Origin: an uncultured Aquimarina sp. | GTDB taxonomy: Bacteria; Bacteroidota; Bacteroidia; Flavobacteriales; Flavobacteriaceae | DNA length: 64,000 nt | Direction: 5' to 3' | Assembly: GCA_947496355.1 (NCBI GenBank) | Contig: CANMCO010000016.1 | Span: forward strand, 17,464-81,463 | Part shown: one piece after another, positions 36,832-45,484 of the stretch | Layout of the letters: the number at the start of each line of letters is the position of its first letter | How positions within the stretch are numbered: the stretch's first letter is position 1 | Notes under the pieces: generated by a model | What the model saw: the letters and a program-made list of their open reading frames with translations, nothing else | Told to the model about the DNA's origin: nothing | The model's database searches: none | Translations under genes and position numbers: made by a program

Positions 36832-37524
36832 ATGAATACAAATTTTAAAAAGATAATCGTTGCAATGATCGCAGTAGCACTGCTTACTAGTTGTGATGCT
36901 GTTCAAAATGCTAATAATACGCAAAAAGGAGCTGTAATTGGTACAGCGGCCGGTGCCGTATTAGGTGGGATTATTGGTAATAATGTAAAAGGCAAAAACT
37001 CTGCTTTGGGTGCTGTACTTGGAGGAGTAGTAGGTGGTGTAGCCGGTGGAGTTATCGGTAAGCAAATGGATAAACAAGCTCAAAAAATCGAATCTGAAAT
37101 ACCAGGAGCCGAAGTTACAAGAGTAGGCGAAGGTATTGATGTAGTATTTGATGAAAATAGTGGAGTTTATTTTGATACTAATAAGTCTAATATTAATGCT
37201 AAGTCTAAAGCTAACCTAAATAAATTAGCAGGTATCTTTAAGGAGTATCCTGATACAAATATTATTGTAGAAGGACATACTGATAGTACTGGTGATGATA
37301 CGTATAACATGACTTTATCTCAAAAAAGAGCTAATGCTGTTACAGAGTATCTAGTATCACAAGGGATTAGTAAAAGTCGTCTAACGACATACGCTCACGG
37401 GGAGACGCTCCCAAAGTATGACAATGCTACTCCAGAAGGAAGAGCAAAAAACAGAAGAGTTGAGCTTGGAATTGTTGCCAACGAGAAAATGAAAAAAGAT
37501 GCTCAGGAGCAAGTGAAACAATAG
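36832..37524 (+). CDS. OmpA-family protein with glycine-zipper domain
   Basis: The 230-residue protein has a signal with a lipobox-like Cys (AVALLTSCD), a glycine-zipper region (about 30-75; GAVIGTAAGAVLGGIIGNN), and an OmpA-like peptidoglycan-binding domain (about 105-220; VEGHTDSTGDDTYN, LSQKRANAV, GRAKNRRVEL). It anchors the outer membrane to peptidoglycan. The C-terminus (EKMKKDAQEQVKQ) is helical. A strong terminator follows. Confidence 0.93.
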   Translation: MNTNFKKIIVAMIAVALLTSCDAVQNANNTQKGAVIGTAAGAVLGGIIGNNVKGKNSALGAVLGGVVGGVAGGVIGKQMDKQAQKIESEIPGAEVTRVGEGIDVVFDENSGVYFDTNKSNINAKSKANLNKLAGIFKEYPDTNIIVEGHTDSTGDDTYNMTLSQKRANAVTEYLVSQGISKSRLTTYAHGETLPKYDNATPEGRAKNRRVELGIVANEKMKKDAQEQVKQ

Positions 37525-37546
37525 TTTCTTTGTAAAAAAACTTTTA

Positions 37547-37576
37547 AAATCCCGACTAATAAGTCGGGATTTTTTT
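37547..37576 (+). terminator. Rho-independent terminator after the OmpA gene
   Basis: AAATCCCGACT and AGTCGGGATTT pair over 11 bases with a small loop, followed by a run of T. It ends the lipocalin-OmpA unit before the biosynthetic cluster. Confidence 0.9.
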
Positions 37577-37604
37577 ATGCCCAAATTTTATGTATCTTCA
37601 TTTG

Positions 37605-38735
37605 ATGAATACACATTCACACATACTTATTATTGGTGGGGGATTAGCCGGATTAACATCTGCAATACATTTGGCTAAAAAGGATATTTCGGTTACTCTA
37701 ATTGAAAAAGATACCTATCCTAAACATAAAGTCTGTGGAGAATATATTTCTAATGAAGTATTACCATATTTCGATTTTTTGGATATAGACTTGGACGCTA
37801 TTAAATCAGTAGAAATCTCTAAATTCACTATAAGTACACAAAAAGGGCATACTATTAATAGTCAACTACCGCTTGGTGGATTTGGAATAAGCAGATATAC
37901 TTTAGATTACTATCTATGGAAAAAAGCAGAAACTTTAGGAGTAGAATTAATAAATGATCAGGTAATAGATGTACAGTATAGATCAAATGGTTTTAAAATC
38001 GTGACTCAACAAAAACGAGTGCTAACAAGTCAGTATGTTATCGGTGCTTATGGTAAACGTTCTATATTAGATAAGACTCTAAAACGTACTTTTAGCGCTA
38101 AAAAATCCCCTTGGTTAGCAGTTAAAGCCCATTACAGGGCAAAATTTGATACAGATACCGTTGCCCTTCATAATTTTAAAGGAGGGTATTGTGGGCTTTC
38201 AAAGGTAGAAAACGATCGTGTAAATGCCTGCTTTCTTGTTAATTACAAGAGTTTTAAAAAACATAAGGATATTGATACATTTCAAAGAGAAATCATGTTT
38301 CAAAACCCACATTTGAAAACTTTTTTTAATGATGCTAAACTATTATTTGAAAGACCAATTACAATAAGTCAGGTTAATTTTGAAAAAAAGAAACCAGTAG
38401 AAAACCACATATTTATGGTAGGGGACTCTGCTGGATTAATACATCCTCTTTGTGGTAATGGTATGGCTATGGCTATACAGGGGGCACAGATGCTATCCGA
38501 GTTATTGATTGACAACCATAATAAAACTTCAGCATTGACAAGAAAAGAAATAGAAAAAGTTTATCTTAAGCAATGGCACAAAACTTTCTCCAGAAGATTA
38601 TATTTTGGGAGATTATTACAGAAAGTATTATTGAATGACGACTTACAGTTCTTATCATATAAAATAGCTCATATTTTGCCTTCAATAGTACCAAAAATTA
38701 TTAAACAAACCCATGGAGATCCTTTAGTATGTTAG
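37605..38735 (+). CDS. FAD-dependent oxidoreductase (SrsC/geranylgeranyl-reductase-like)
   Basis: The 376-residue flavoprotein from the ATG at 37605 has the Rossmann motif GGGLAGLTSAIHLA (from about residue 9), the KHKVCGEYISNE segment typical of the geranylgeranyl reductase/phenolic hydroxylase group, and the FAD motif GDSAGLIHPLCGNGMAMA. It is the first gene of the type III polyketide cluster; the next gene overlaps it by 7 bases. In the srs operon of Streptomyces a similar flavoprotein hydroxylates a phenolic lipid made by a type III polyketide synthase, so the same step is proposed here as inference. Confidence 0.85.
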   Translation: MNTHSHILIIGGGLAGLTSAIHLAKKDISVTLIEKDTYPKHKVCGEYISNEVLPYFDFLDIDLDAIKSVEISKFTISTQKGHTINSQLPLGGFGISRYTLDYYLWKKAETLGVELINDQVIDVQYRSNGFKIVTQQKRVLTSQYVIGAYGKRSILDKTLKRTFSAKKSPWLAVKAHYRAKFDTDTVALHNFKGGYCGLSKVENDRVNACFLVNYKSFKKHKDIDTFQREIMFQNPHLKTFFNDAKLLFERPITISQVNFEKKKPVENHIFMVGDSAGLIHPLCGNGMAMAIQGAQMLSELLIDNHNKTSALTRKEIEKVYLKQWHKTFSRRLYFGRLLQKVLLNDDLQFLSYKIAHILPSIVPKIIKQTHGDPLVC

Positions 38736-39451
38736 TTAATTTAAAACATAGAAGTACAGAAAAGGAGATAATGGATGACCCATCTGTGGAAGAAACTGAC
38801 CTAAAAATAGCTTTATCAGATATTTCTAGAGTTAATAAAATGTTGGGAGGTAACAATATTACAATACGAGCTGTTCATAAATTGATTAGAGCAACCCACC
38901 CTAAAAAAGAAGAATACACCATTATAGATCTTGGATGCGGTGATGGTGAAATGTTAAGAGCCATTGCTAAATCATTTAGATCAAAAAAAGAAAACGTAAA
39001 ATTGATAGGCGTTGATTTGAATGAGAAAAGCTTATCTTATGCAAAAAAATTAAGCACCTCGTATCCAGAAATAACGTTTTCAAAACTAGACCTTTTAGAG
39101 ATAGAAGATTCTGACCTACCGTGCGATATAGTTATTTGCACCTTAACGTTACATCACCTTAAATGCGAAGAAATAAAAAAGGTAATGAAAAAATCTATTG
39201 AACTTGCCACAATTGGAGTAGTAATAAATGACCTGCATAGAAGTAGGGTAGCCTATTATCTTTTTAAATTGTTTAGTTTGTTTTTTATTAGGGGATATAT
39301 TGCCAAGAATGACGGACTTATTTCTATAAAACGAGGATTCAAAAAACAAGAACTAAAAAAGTACGCAGAAGAGCTTCGTCTTAAAAAATACAAGATTGAT
39401 TGGCAATGGGCATTTCGGTATCGATGGATAGTAGAAACCACTCGTGCATAA
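38729..39451 (+). CDS. SAM-dependent methyltransferase
   Basis: The 240-residue protein has SAM motif I IIDLGCGDGEMLRAIAKSF (near 73) and the following LIGVDLNEKSLSYA and ICTLTLHHLK strands. The start chosen gives LKHRSTEKEIMDD, a sequence often present at the head of the methyltransferases that pair with type III polyketide synthases, so the later ATG at 38771 is less likely. It overlaps the flavoprotein gene by 7 bases and precedes the polyketide synthase by 19 bases. It may methylate the hydroxyl group introduced by the flavoprotein, or the ring. Confidence 0.88.
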   Translation: MLVNLKHRSTEKEIMDDPSVEETDLKIALSDISRVNKMLGGNNITIRAVHKLIRATHPKKEEYTIIDLGCGDGEMLRAIAKSFRSKKENVKLIGVDLNEKSLSYAKKLSTSYPEITFSKLDLLEIEDSDLPCDIVICTLTLHHLKCEEIKKVMKKSIELATIGVVINDLHRSRVAYYLFKLFSLFFIRGYIAKNDGLISIKRGFKKQELKKYAEELRLKKYKIDWQWAFRYRWIVETTRA

Positions 39452-39470
39452 ATTAAAAAAGTAAGAAAAT

Positions 39471-40523
39471 TTGGAAGTAAAAATTGCCGCAGTAGCAAAA
39501 CAACTACCGCAATACATGAGAGAAACTAAAGAAATATTACCTTTTGTTTCGAATTGGTTATCAAGTAAAGAAGATCGTTTCAGACGAAAAGTTCTTAAAA
39601 TTTTTGAAAATGCAGCTGTAGCTCGACGTTATGGCATCATGAGTATTGAAGAAGTGTTTTCTGCCACATCATTTGAGCAAAAAAATGATATTTATATCCG
39701 TGAGATAAAAAAACTGGGCACATCCGTTCTTCAAAAGGCAATAAACAAAGTAGATTGGAACCCTAAATCTTTGGATTACATCATTACAGTAAGTTGTACT
39801 GGTATTATGATACCATCACTTGATGCTTTTATTATCAATGATCTTGGTTTGCGTCAAGACATTATACGACTACCTGTAACAGAAATGGGTTGTGCAGCAG
39901 GCGTATCTGGGATTATTTATGCCAAAAATTTTCTCAAATCAAATCCAGGTAAACGAGCGGCTGTAATTGCTGTAGAAGCACCTACAGCAACATTTCAGCT
40001 AGATGATTTTAGTATGACTAATATGGTTAGCTCTGCAATATTTGGTGATGGTGCAGCTTGTACACTACTATCCTCAGAGGAAGATGCAGTAGGTCCAAAA
40101 ATTATAGGAGATGAAATGTATCATTTTTACGATGCCACAACAATGATGGGTTTTAAATTAACAAATGGAGGGTTGCAAATGGTTTTAGATCCAGAAGTTC
40201 CAGGAAAAATAGCCGAACATTTTCCTAATGTTATACATCCATTTTTAAAGAAATATGACAAAACCATTGAGGAGATAGACCACCTCGTTTTTCATCCGGG
40301 TGGGAAAAAAATTGTACAAACCGTAGAAGAGCTCTTTGGGCATTTAGGTAAGAATATTGATGATACAAAAGAAGTTTTAATGCAGTATGGTAACATGAGC
40401 AGTGCTACAGTTTTATATGTGTTAGAGCGTTTCATGGATCGACATCCAAAACCAGGAGATACAGGATTAATGCTTAGTTTCGGGCCTGGATTTTCTGCAC
40501 AACGAATATTGTTAGAATGGTAG
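39471..40523 (+). CDS. Type III polyketide synthase
   Basis: The 350-residue protein starts at TTG. It carries the complete chalcone-synthase-type triad: Cys141 in LPVTEMGCAAGVSG, His275 in LVFHPGGKKIV and Asn308 in QYGNMSSATVL. MLSFGPGFSAQRILLEW at the end is the usual closing motif. It condenses an acyl-CoA or acyl-ACP starter with malonyl units to a pyrone or resorcinol. The nearby dehydratase, enoyl reductase, ketosynthase and ACP suggest a fatty-acyl starter. A KAS III role is rejected because of the GFGPG ending and the Asn context. Confidence 0.93.
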   Translation: MEVKIAAVAKQLPQYMRETKEILPFVSNWLSSKEDRFRRKVLKIFENAAVARRYGIMSIEEVFSATSFEQKNDIYIREIKKLGTSVLQKAINKVDWNPKSLDYIITVSCTGIMIPSLDAFIINDLGLRQDIIRLPVTEMGCAAGVSGIIYAKNFLKSNPGKRAAVIAVEAPTATFQLDDFSMTNMVSSAIFGDGAACTLLSSEEDAVGPKIIGDEMYHFYDATTMMGFKLTNGGLQMVLDPEVPGKIAEHFPNVIHPFLKKYDKTIEEIDHLVFHPGGKKIVQTVEELFGHLGKNIDDTKEVLMQYGNMSSATVLYVLERFMDRHPKPGDTGLMLSFGPGFSAQRILLEW

Positions 40524-40571
40524 TTTGAATTAAAAAATTATTAATTTCTGGTGATTCAGAAATCATATAGT

Positions 40572-41363
40572 ATGAATAAGGACTTTAAAAATAAAAATGA
40601 GTGGGCTTTAATACTTGGTGGTAGCACAGGCCTTGGGCTTGCAACTGCCAAAAAATTGGCTTTTCATGGGATGAATATTATGATAGTACATCGCAACCGT
40701 AAAGGTGAGTTAGAGCAGATTGAAAATGATTTTAACGAAATCAAAAGGTTAGGAGTAGAGTTTATGTCTTTTAATGTCGATCTTTTAAAACCCGAAAAAC
40801 GTGAAGAGGTTATTCTTATAATCAAGAAAAATATAAATAGCGGATGCATAAAAACACTAATACACAGTGTTGCTAAGGGAAATCTGAAACCAATGACAGA
40901 TGCAGAACATATATTGAAAAACAACGATTTTCATCTTACTATTGATGCCATGGCAATAAGTTTATATGATTGGGTAAAATCTGTTTTCGACTCTCAATTA
41001 TTTGCTAATGACACACGGGTTATATCTTTTACCAGTGAAGGAAATAAAAAAGCATGGAAGAATTATGCCGCTGTTTCTGCTGCAAAAGTAGCTTTAGAGG
41101 CTATTACAAGAAGTATGGCTCTAGAATTTGCTCCGTACGGAATTAGAGCTAATTGTTTACAACCTGGAGCCGTAGATACCCAATCATTGAGAATGATTCC
41201 GGGCTATGAAAAAATTATAGAGCATAGTGTAGAACGTAATCCTTTTAATCGCATAACCACTGCACAAGACGTTGCCAATGCAGCTTATCTATTATGCAAG
41301 GATGAAGCTTCTTGGATTAATGGTTGTGTGATTCCTGTAAATGGAGGTGAGCATTTGAATTAA
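40572..41363 (+). CDS. FabL-like enoyl-ACP reductase (SDR family)
   Basis: The 263-residue protein from the ATG at 40572 has the nucleotide motif GGSTGLGLATAKKL and a Tyr-x6-Lys catalytic motif, YAAVSAAKVALEAITRSMA, which is the spacing of the enoyl reductases FabI and FabL. FabG-type reductases have Tyr-x3-Lys. The PGAVDTQSLRMIPGYE segment also resembles FabL. It should reduce the double bond in an acyl-ACP with NAD(P)H. A GTG at 40551 would add seven residues. It sits between the polyketide synthase and the lipoprotein of the cluster. Confidence 0.85.
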   Translation: MNKDFKNKNEWALILGGSTGLGLATAKKLAFHGMNIMIVHRNRKGELEQIENDFNEIKRLGVEFMSFNVDLLKPEKREEVILIIKKNINSGCIKTLIHSVAKGNLKPMTDAEHILKNNDFHLTIDAMAISLYDWVKSVFDSQLFANDTRVISFTSEGNKKAWKNYAAVSAAKVALEAITRSMALEFAPYGIRANCLQPGAVDTQSLRMIPGYEKIIEHSVERNPFNRITTAQDVANAAYLLCKDEASWINGCVIPVNGGEHLN

Positions 41364-41380
41364 TTATTTAACTAAATACT

Positions 41381-41869
41381 ATGAAAAATTTAATTTTCTT
41401 TTGTTTTCCTTTGATAATATATGCTGCTATATCTTGTAAGGAAGATAATAGTACAGCCGAAAACAACACACCAGATATCGGAAACGACGCAGTAGCTGAG
41501 ATCGTTAGTGTTTCATTTACAGGTGAGGAAAATAAATATTCGTTTAATGTAGGTGTTAAAAGCCCAGATACAGGATGTAATCAATATGCAGATTGGTGGG
41601 AAATCATTTCTCCAGAAGGGGAATTATTGTATAGAAGAATTTTAGGTCATAGTCATGTAAACGAGCAGCCTTTTGTGAGATCAGGAGGTCCGGTTACGAT
41701 TACAAAAGATCAAATTGTATATATACGAGCTCATATGAACACAAGCGGATATAGTGATAAAGTATTTAAAGGAAGTCCAGAAAATGGTTTTCAAAAAAGT
41801 ACTCTAGATAAAACTTTTGCAAGCCCATTAGCAACCCAACAACCACTACCAAGTGGATGTGCATTTTAA
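41381..41869 (+). CDS. Cluster-associated lipoprotein
   Basis: The 162-residue protein has a lipoprotein signal (FFCFPLIIYAAISC, Cys19). The mature part appears to be one beta-sandwich: AEIVSVSFTGEENKYSFNVGV, then DTGCNQYADWWEIISPEG, TITKDQIVYIRAHMN and a C-terminal PSGCAF. Two Cys, in GCNQY and in SGCAF, may form a disulfide. I do not know the family. Its position in the cluster, 17 bases after the reductase and 11 before the dehydratase, suggests a role in the export or outside binding of the product. Confidence 0.7.
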   Translation: MKNLIFFCFPLIIYAAISCKEDNSTAENNTPDIGNDAVAEIVSVSFTGEENKYSFNVGVKSPDTGCNQYADWWEIISPEGELLYRRILGHSHVNEQPFVRSGGPVTITKDQIVYIRAHMNTSGYSDKVFKGSPENGFQKSTLDKTFASPLATQQPLPSGCAF

Positions 41870-41880
41870 AAACATAAATT

Positions 41881-42318
41881 TTGATTAGACCAGATATTAT
41901 AAAAGAATTACCCTATACCAAACCGTTTTTGTTTGTTGATGAAATTCTTGAGTTGGATAATGACCACATTAAAGGTAGCTATAGGTTTAGGGATGATGAA
42001 TATTTCTATGAAGGTCATTTTAAGGATAATCCTGTTACTCCTGGAGTTATTCTTACTGAATGTATGGCCCAAATAGGAATGGCATGTTTCGGCATTTATC
42101 TTCTTGGTGACAATTGGGATCAAAATAAAATTGCGGTAGCAATGACTAGTACCGAAATGAATTTCTATAAACCCGTTTTTCCTGGAGAAAAAGTATCTGT
42201 GGTATCAGAAAAGGTATATTTCAGATTTAATAAACTCAAATGCAATGTGACCATGTATAATTCTGATGGGATTGTGGTTGCAAAAGGCATAGTGGCCGGT
42301 GTTGCATTCAAAAAATAA
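41881..42318 (+). CDS. FabZ-like 3-hydroxyacyl-ACP dehydratase
   Basis: The 145-residue protein starts at TTG. It is a single hot-dog domain with the FabZ catalytic motif YEGHFKDNPVTPGVILTECMAQ: His46 and Glu60. It should dehydrate a 3-hydroxyacyl-ACP. The gene is 11 bases after the lipoprotein gene and 10 before the esterase gene. Confidence 0.88.
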   Translation: MIRPDIIKELPYTKPFLFVDEILELDNDHIKGSYRFRDDEYFYEGHFKDNPVTPGVILTECMAQIGMACFGIYLLGDNWDQNKIAVAMTSTEMNFYKPVFPGEKVSVVSEKVYFRFNKLKCNVTMYNSDGIVVAKGIVAGVAFKK

Positions 42319-42328
42319 CAAAAACAAT

Positions 42329-43228
42329 ATGAGCATAGGGTATTCACTAGTAAAATTAGTACTTAAACTAAAGGGCGAGAAGCGATCTTGGTCTCAGGAT
42401 CCTATCGATTATAAAAAGAAAAGAAAACAGAATATCCTTCGTCCTAATAAGTGGTTATTATCTGGAAGCACATTTGAGACTAAAAAAATAAAAGAGACTT
42501 TAATAACCAGTATTATCCCAAAAAATAAAAATACAAATCTATTGCTATTTTACTGCCATGGCGGAGCCTTCGTGTATGGTCCAACGAGAGAGAATTGGAT
42601 AGCGATTTCAAAAATTGCTAGGGCCACAAAATCTACAGCATGGATGGTAGATTACCCCAAAGCGCCAGAATACAAAATAAAAGAGGTAACAGATAATGTG
42701 TTTAATGCTTATCTCGAGGCAATAAAGGAATATGACCCTTCTAAAATTATCCTTTTGGGAGATTCTGCAGGTGGAAACTTAATTTTGACACTTACTCAAC
42801 GGTTATTAAAAGAAAAGATTGAGCTTCCAAATCGATTAATCCCTATCTCACCATTAATAGATGCATCTCTTTCCAATCCCAAGATTAAAGAAATGGATCC
42901 CTTAGATCTTATATTAAGTTATAATGGTGTATCCTCTGCTAAAAAAATGTTATTGGGAGATGTACCATTAACCGATACATTGATTTCCCCTATCTATGGG
43001 TCACTTAAGAACTTCCCTCCGGTACATCTGTTTAGTTCAGAATACGACATTTTTACACCAGATCAGGAATTATTTATGGATAAAGCCAAACAAGAGGGAG
43101 TAGACATCGAGTTAATTATTGGAAAAAATATGCCACATGTATGGCCAATACTACCTATAATGCCAGAGGCTAAAAAAGGAAGGCAGAAAATAATTTCAAT
43201 TATTAATTCTGCTAATGGTCATGAATAA
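42329..43228 (+). CDS. Alpha/beta hydrolase (HSL-type esterase)
   Basis: The 299-residue protein from the ATG at 42329 has the oxyanion motif FYCHGGAFVYG, nucleophile Ser in LLGDSAGGNLIL, the catalytic Asp in SSEYDIFTPD and His in MPHVWP. It is a hormone-sensitive-lipase-type carboxylesterase. In the cluster it could hydrolyse an acyl-ACP or a product ester. The end overlaps the ketosynthase gene by a few bases. Confidence 0.85.
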   Translation: MSIGYSLVKLVLKLKGEKRSWSQDPIDYKKKRKQNILRPNKWLLSGSTFETKKIKETLITSIIPKNKNTNLLLFYCHGGAFVYGPTRENWIAISKIARATKSTAWMVDYPKAPEYKIKEVTDNVFNAYLEAIKEYDPSKIILLGDSAGGNLILTLTQRLLKEKIELPNRLIPISPLIDASLSNPKIKEMDPLDLILSYNGVSSAKKMLLGDVPLTDTLISPIYGSLKNFPPVHLFSSEYDIFTPDQELFMDKAKQEGVDIELIIGKNMPHVWPILPIMPEAKKGRQKIISIINSANGHE

Positions 43229-44495
43229 ACGACGTGTGGTTATAACAGGTTTAGGTGTTGTTTCTCCAAATGGAATGAACGTTTCAGATTTTAATGTAGC
43301 TATTCAGAATGGTACTAGCGGAGTGAAGTATGTTGAAGAGTTGAATAGATTAAATTTTTCATGTCAAATAGCTGGTTATCCAGTATATAAAAAAGATTAT
43401 TTAAATAATTACTTTAACTCAATTCAGTTACGTGGTTTGAATGCATCTGGCATGGAGTATGGTGTAATAGCTGGCCTTGATGCATGGAGAAATGCCGGAT
43501 TACCAGTAAACGATTCCGACACTCCGTTATGGTATGCAGGGGTAATATTTGGCACGGGAATTTTGGGAGTGGATAAATTTAGAGAAGCTATTCACAAAGT
43601 TGATGAAGGTAAAGTAAGACGATTAGGCAGTAATACCGTTATCCAAACTATGGCAAGCGGGATTAGTGCTTTTTTAGGAGGAATGTTGGGTTGCGGAAAT
43701 GTTGTAACCACCAATTCCTCGGCGTGTAGTACAGGTACCGAAGCTATATTAATGGCGTATGATCGAATTGCTGCCGGAAATGCCGATATTATTCTGACTG
43801 GAAGCACTAGTGATGGTGGGCCATATGTGTGGGGTGGATTTGACGCCATGCGTATTTTGCCGTATAAGTATAATGACAATCCTACTCAAGCCTCTAGACC
43901 CATGAGTACTACGGCTAGCGGTTTTGTGCCAGGCAGTGGAGCAGGGGCTTTAGTTATAGAAAGCCTGGAGAGTGCCCAAGAAAGAGGAGCAGACATCTAT
44001 GCAGAAATTCTTGGAGGTAATGTAAACAGTGGTGGTCAGCGAAATGGAGGGAGTATGACAGCTCCAAATAGCGAAGCAGTACAACAATGCATTAAAAAAG
44101 CAATACACAACGCAGAAATACAAGCTAATGATATTGATGCAATTAATGGTCACTTGACCGCTACAACCAAGGATAGTACAGAAATACAAAACTGGTGCGA
44201 AGCTCTGAATAGAAAAGGAACCAATTTCCCATATATAAACTCACTAAAAAGCATGATTGGCCATTGCCTCGCGGCTTCTGGCAGTATAGAAAGTGTTGCA
44301 ACGATTCTTCAGCTAAAGGAGAATTTTATTTTTGGTAATATTAATTGTGATGATCTACATCCGGATATCGCCGCATTGATTGCTAGGGATAAAGTCCCAA
44401 CAAAAACACTTGATTTTTCTCCAAATATTATTGCAAAAGCAAGTTTTGGATTTGGCGATGTAAATGCTTGTGTTATCTTTAAGAAATATAGATGA
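43221..44495 (+). CDS. Beta-ketoacyl-ACP synthase (FabF-like ketosynthase)
   Basis: The 424-residue protein has the thiolase fold and complete Cys-His-His set: Cys169 in TTNSSACSTGTEA, the first His in AINGHLTATTKD and the second in SLKSMIGHCLAAS. The motif before the first His (NGHLTATTKD) departs from the common NAHGTSTPLGD. It extends an acyl-ACP by two carbons and probably supplies the fatty chain for the polyketide synthase. There is a choice of ATG at 43215 or 43221; both overlap the esterase gene. No chain-length factor is present. Confidence 0.9.
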   Translation: MNKRRVVITGLGVVSPNGMNVSDFNVAIQNGTSGVKYVEELNRLNFSCQIAGYPVYKKDYLNNYFNSIQLRGLNASGMEYGVIAGLDAWRNAGLPVNDSDTPLWYAGVIFGTGILGVDKFREAIHKVDEGKVRRLGSNTVIQTMASGISAFLGGMLGCGNVVTTNSSACSTGTEAILMAYDRIAAGNADIILTGSTSDGGPYVWGGFDAMRILPYKYNDNPTQASRPMSTTASGFVPGSGAGALVIESLESAQERGADIYAEILGGNVNSGGQRNGGSMTAPNSEAVQQCIKKAIHNAEIQANDIDAINGHLTATTKDSTEIQNWCEALNRKGTNFPYINSLKSMIGHCLAASGSIESVATILQLKENFIFGNINCDDLHPDIAALIARDKVPTKTLDFSPNIIAKASFGFGDVNACVIFKKYR

Positions 44496-44535
44496 TTTAT
44501 TTTAGACTATTTGATAACCATTAAAGCTAATCATT

Positions 44536-45165
44536 ATGAATACCACACTTTGGATATCTTTTATAGGTACAGTTATAGTAATTGGTGTGACTCCAGGCCC
44601 CAGTGTTTTACTAGCGTCTGCAAATAGCATGTCTTATGGAGCTAAAAAGACTATCGGAACCATATTAGGAGACTTATCAGCAAATTCTATACAAATAATT
44701 CTATCTTCTTTAGGGTTAGCATCAATAGTAATTTCCTCAGGAGAAGTTTTTAGCCTTATAAAATGGATTGGAGTTGGATATCTGATCTATATGGGATTAG
44801 TCAAAATAATTTCGGCTCCTAAAATCGGAGAATTCAAAAAGAAGAATCAAGAGAAAAGCTTTTTAAAACTCTATAGTGAAGGTTTTTTTATGTCTGCATC
44901 AAATCCAAAAGCTATTGTGTTTTTTGCCGCACTTTTTCCTTTATTTATTGATCAAACTTTAGCATTTGTTCCGCAAGTTATAATTCTTGGGATAACATAT
45001 TTAGCAATTGATGGAATCTGCCTATTCGTATATGTTAGATTTGCATCAAGATTAAAGCGGTACCTTGAAAACAAAGAAAAAATCCATTTACAAAATAGAA
45101 TTATAGGATCCCTGTTGATTTTTAGTGGTTTAATGCTATCCATGGTAAGACGCACTAATAATTAA
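44536..45165 (+). CDS. LysE/RhtB-type exporter
   Basis: The 209-residue membrane protein has about six hydrophobic segments and the LysE-family start GTVIVIGVTPGPSVLLASANSMSYG (read here in two parts, TVIVIGVTPGPSVLL and ASANSMSYGA), the GSFF-like SEGFFMSASNPKA motif, and a hydrophobic end. Family members export amino acids and their derivatives. It sits inside the cluster and might export a small precursor or be unrelated. Confidence 0.85.
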   Translation: MNTTLWISFIGTVIVIGVTPGPSVLLASANSMSYGAKKTIGTILGDLSANSIQIILSSLGLASIVISSGEVFSLIKWIGVGYLIYMGLVKIISAPKIGEFKKKNQEKSFLKLYSEGFFMSASNPKAIVFFAALFPLFIDQTLAFVPQVIILGITYLAIDGICLFVYVRFASRLKRYLENKEKIHLQNRIIGSLLIFSGLMLSMVRRTNN

Positions 45166-45229
45166 ATGAAAAACAGATATCCTACAATAAGTAACCAATA
45201 ATTGAAGAATTTAAACTCTAAAACTAAAT

Positions 45230-45484
45230 ATGAATAAAGAAGAATTGCTTTCAAAATTAAAAACCATCATTTCACCTTATGTACAGAATCAAAAGGGACT
45301 CAATAATCTTTCAGAAGACACTGACTTCATCAAAGATTTGGAGATTAATTCAGCGAATTTAGTTGATGTCGTACTTGATGTAGAAGACGAATTTGATATC
45401 GAAATTGATAACGATTCGATGGAAAAAATGCTTACCGTAAAAGCTTCAATAACGGTTATTGAAGAGAAATTAGCTGCAAAATGA
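45230..45484 (+). CDS. Acyl carrier protein
   Basis: The 84-residue acidic protein has four helices and the attachment Ser41 in DLEINSANLVDVVLDVEDEF. The local sequence is NSAN rather than the common DSLD. The phosphopantetheinyl transferase starts 4 bases inside its end, so the two are translated together. It carries the growing acyl chain for this cluster. Confidence 0.9.
   Translation: MNKEELLSKLKTIISPYVQNQKGLNNLSEDTDFIKDLEINSANLVDVVLDVEDEFDIEIDNDSMEKMLTVKASITVIEEKLAAK

Noticed and set aside
39471..40523. KAS III (FabH) rather than type III polyketide synthase
   Set aside because: The Cys-His-Asn context (GCAAGVSG, FHPGGKKIV, YGNMSSATV) and the FGPG ending agree with type III synthases; FabH has a different His-Asn spacing.
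40572..41363. FabG-type ketoreductase
   Set aside because: The catalytic Tyr and Lys are separated by six residues, not three, as in enoyl reductases.
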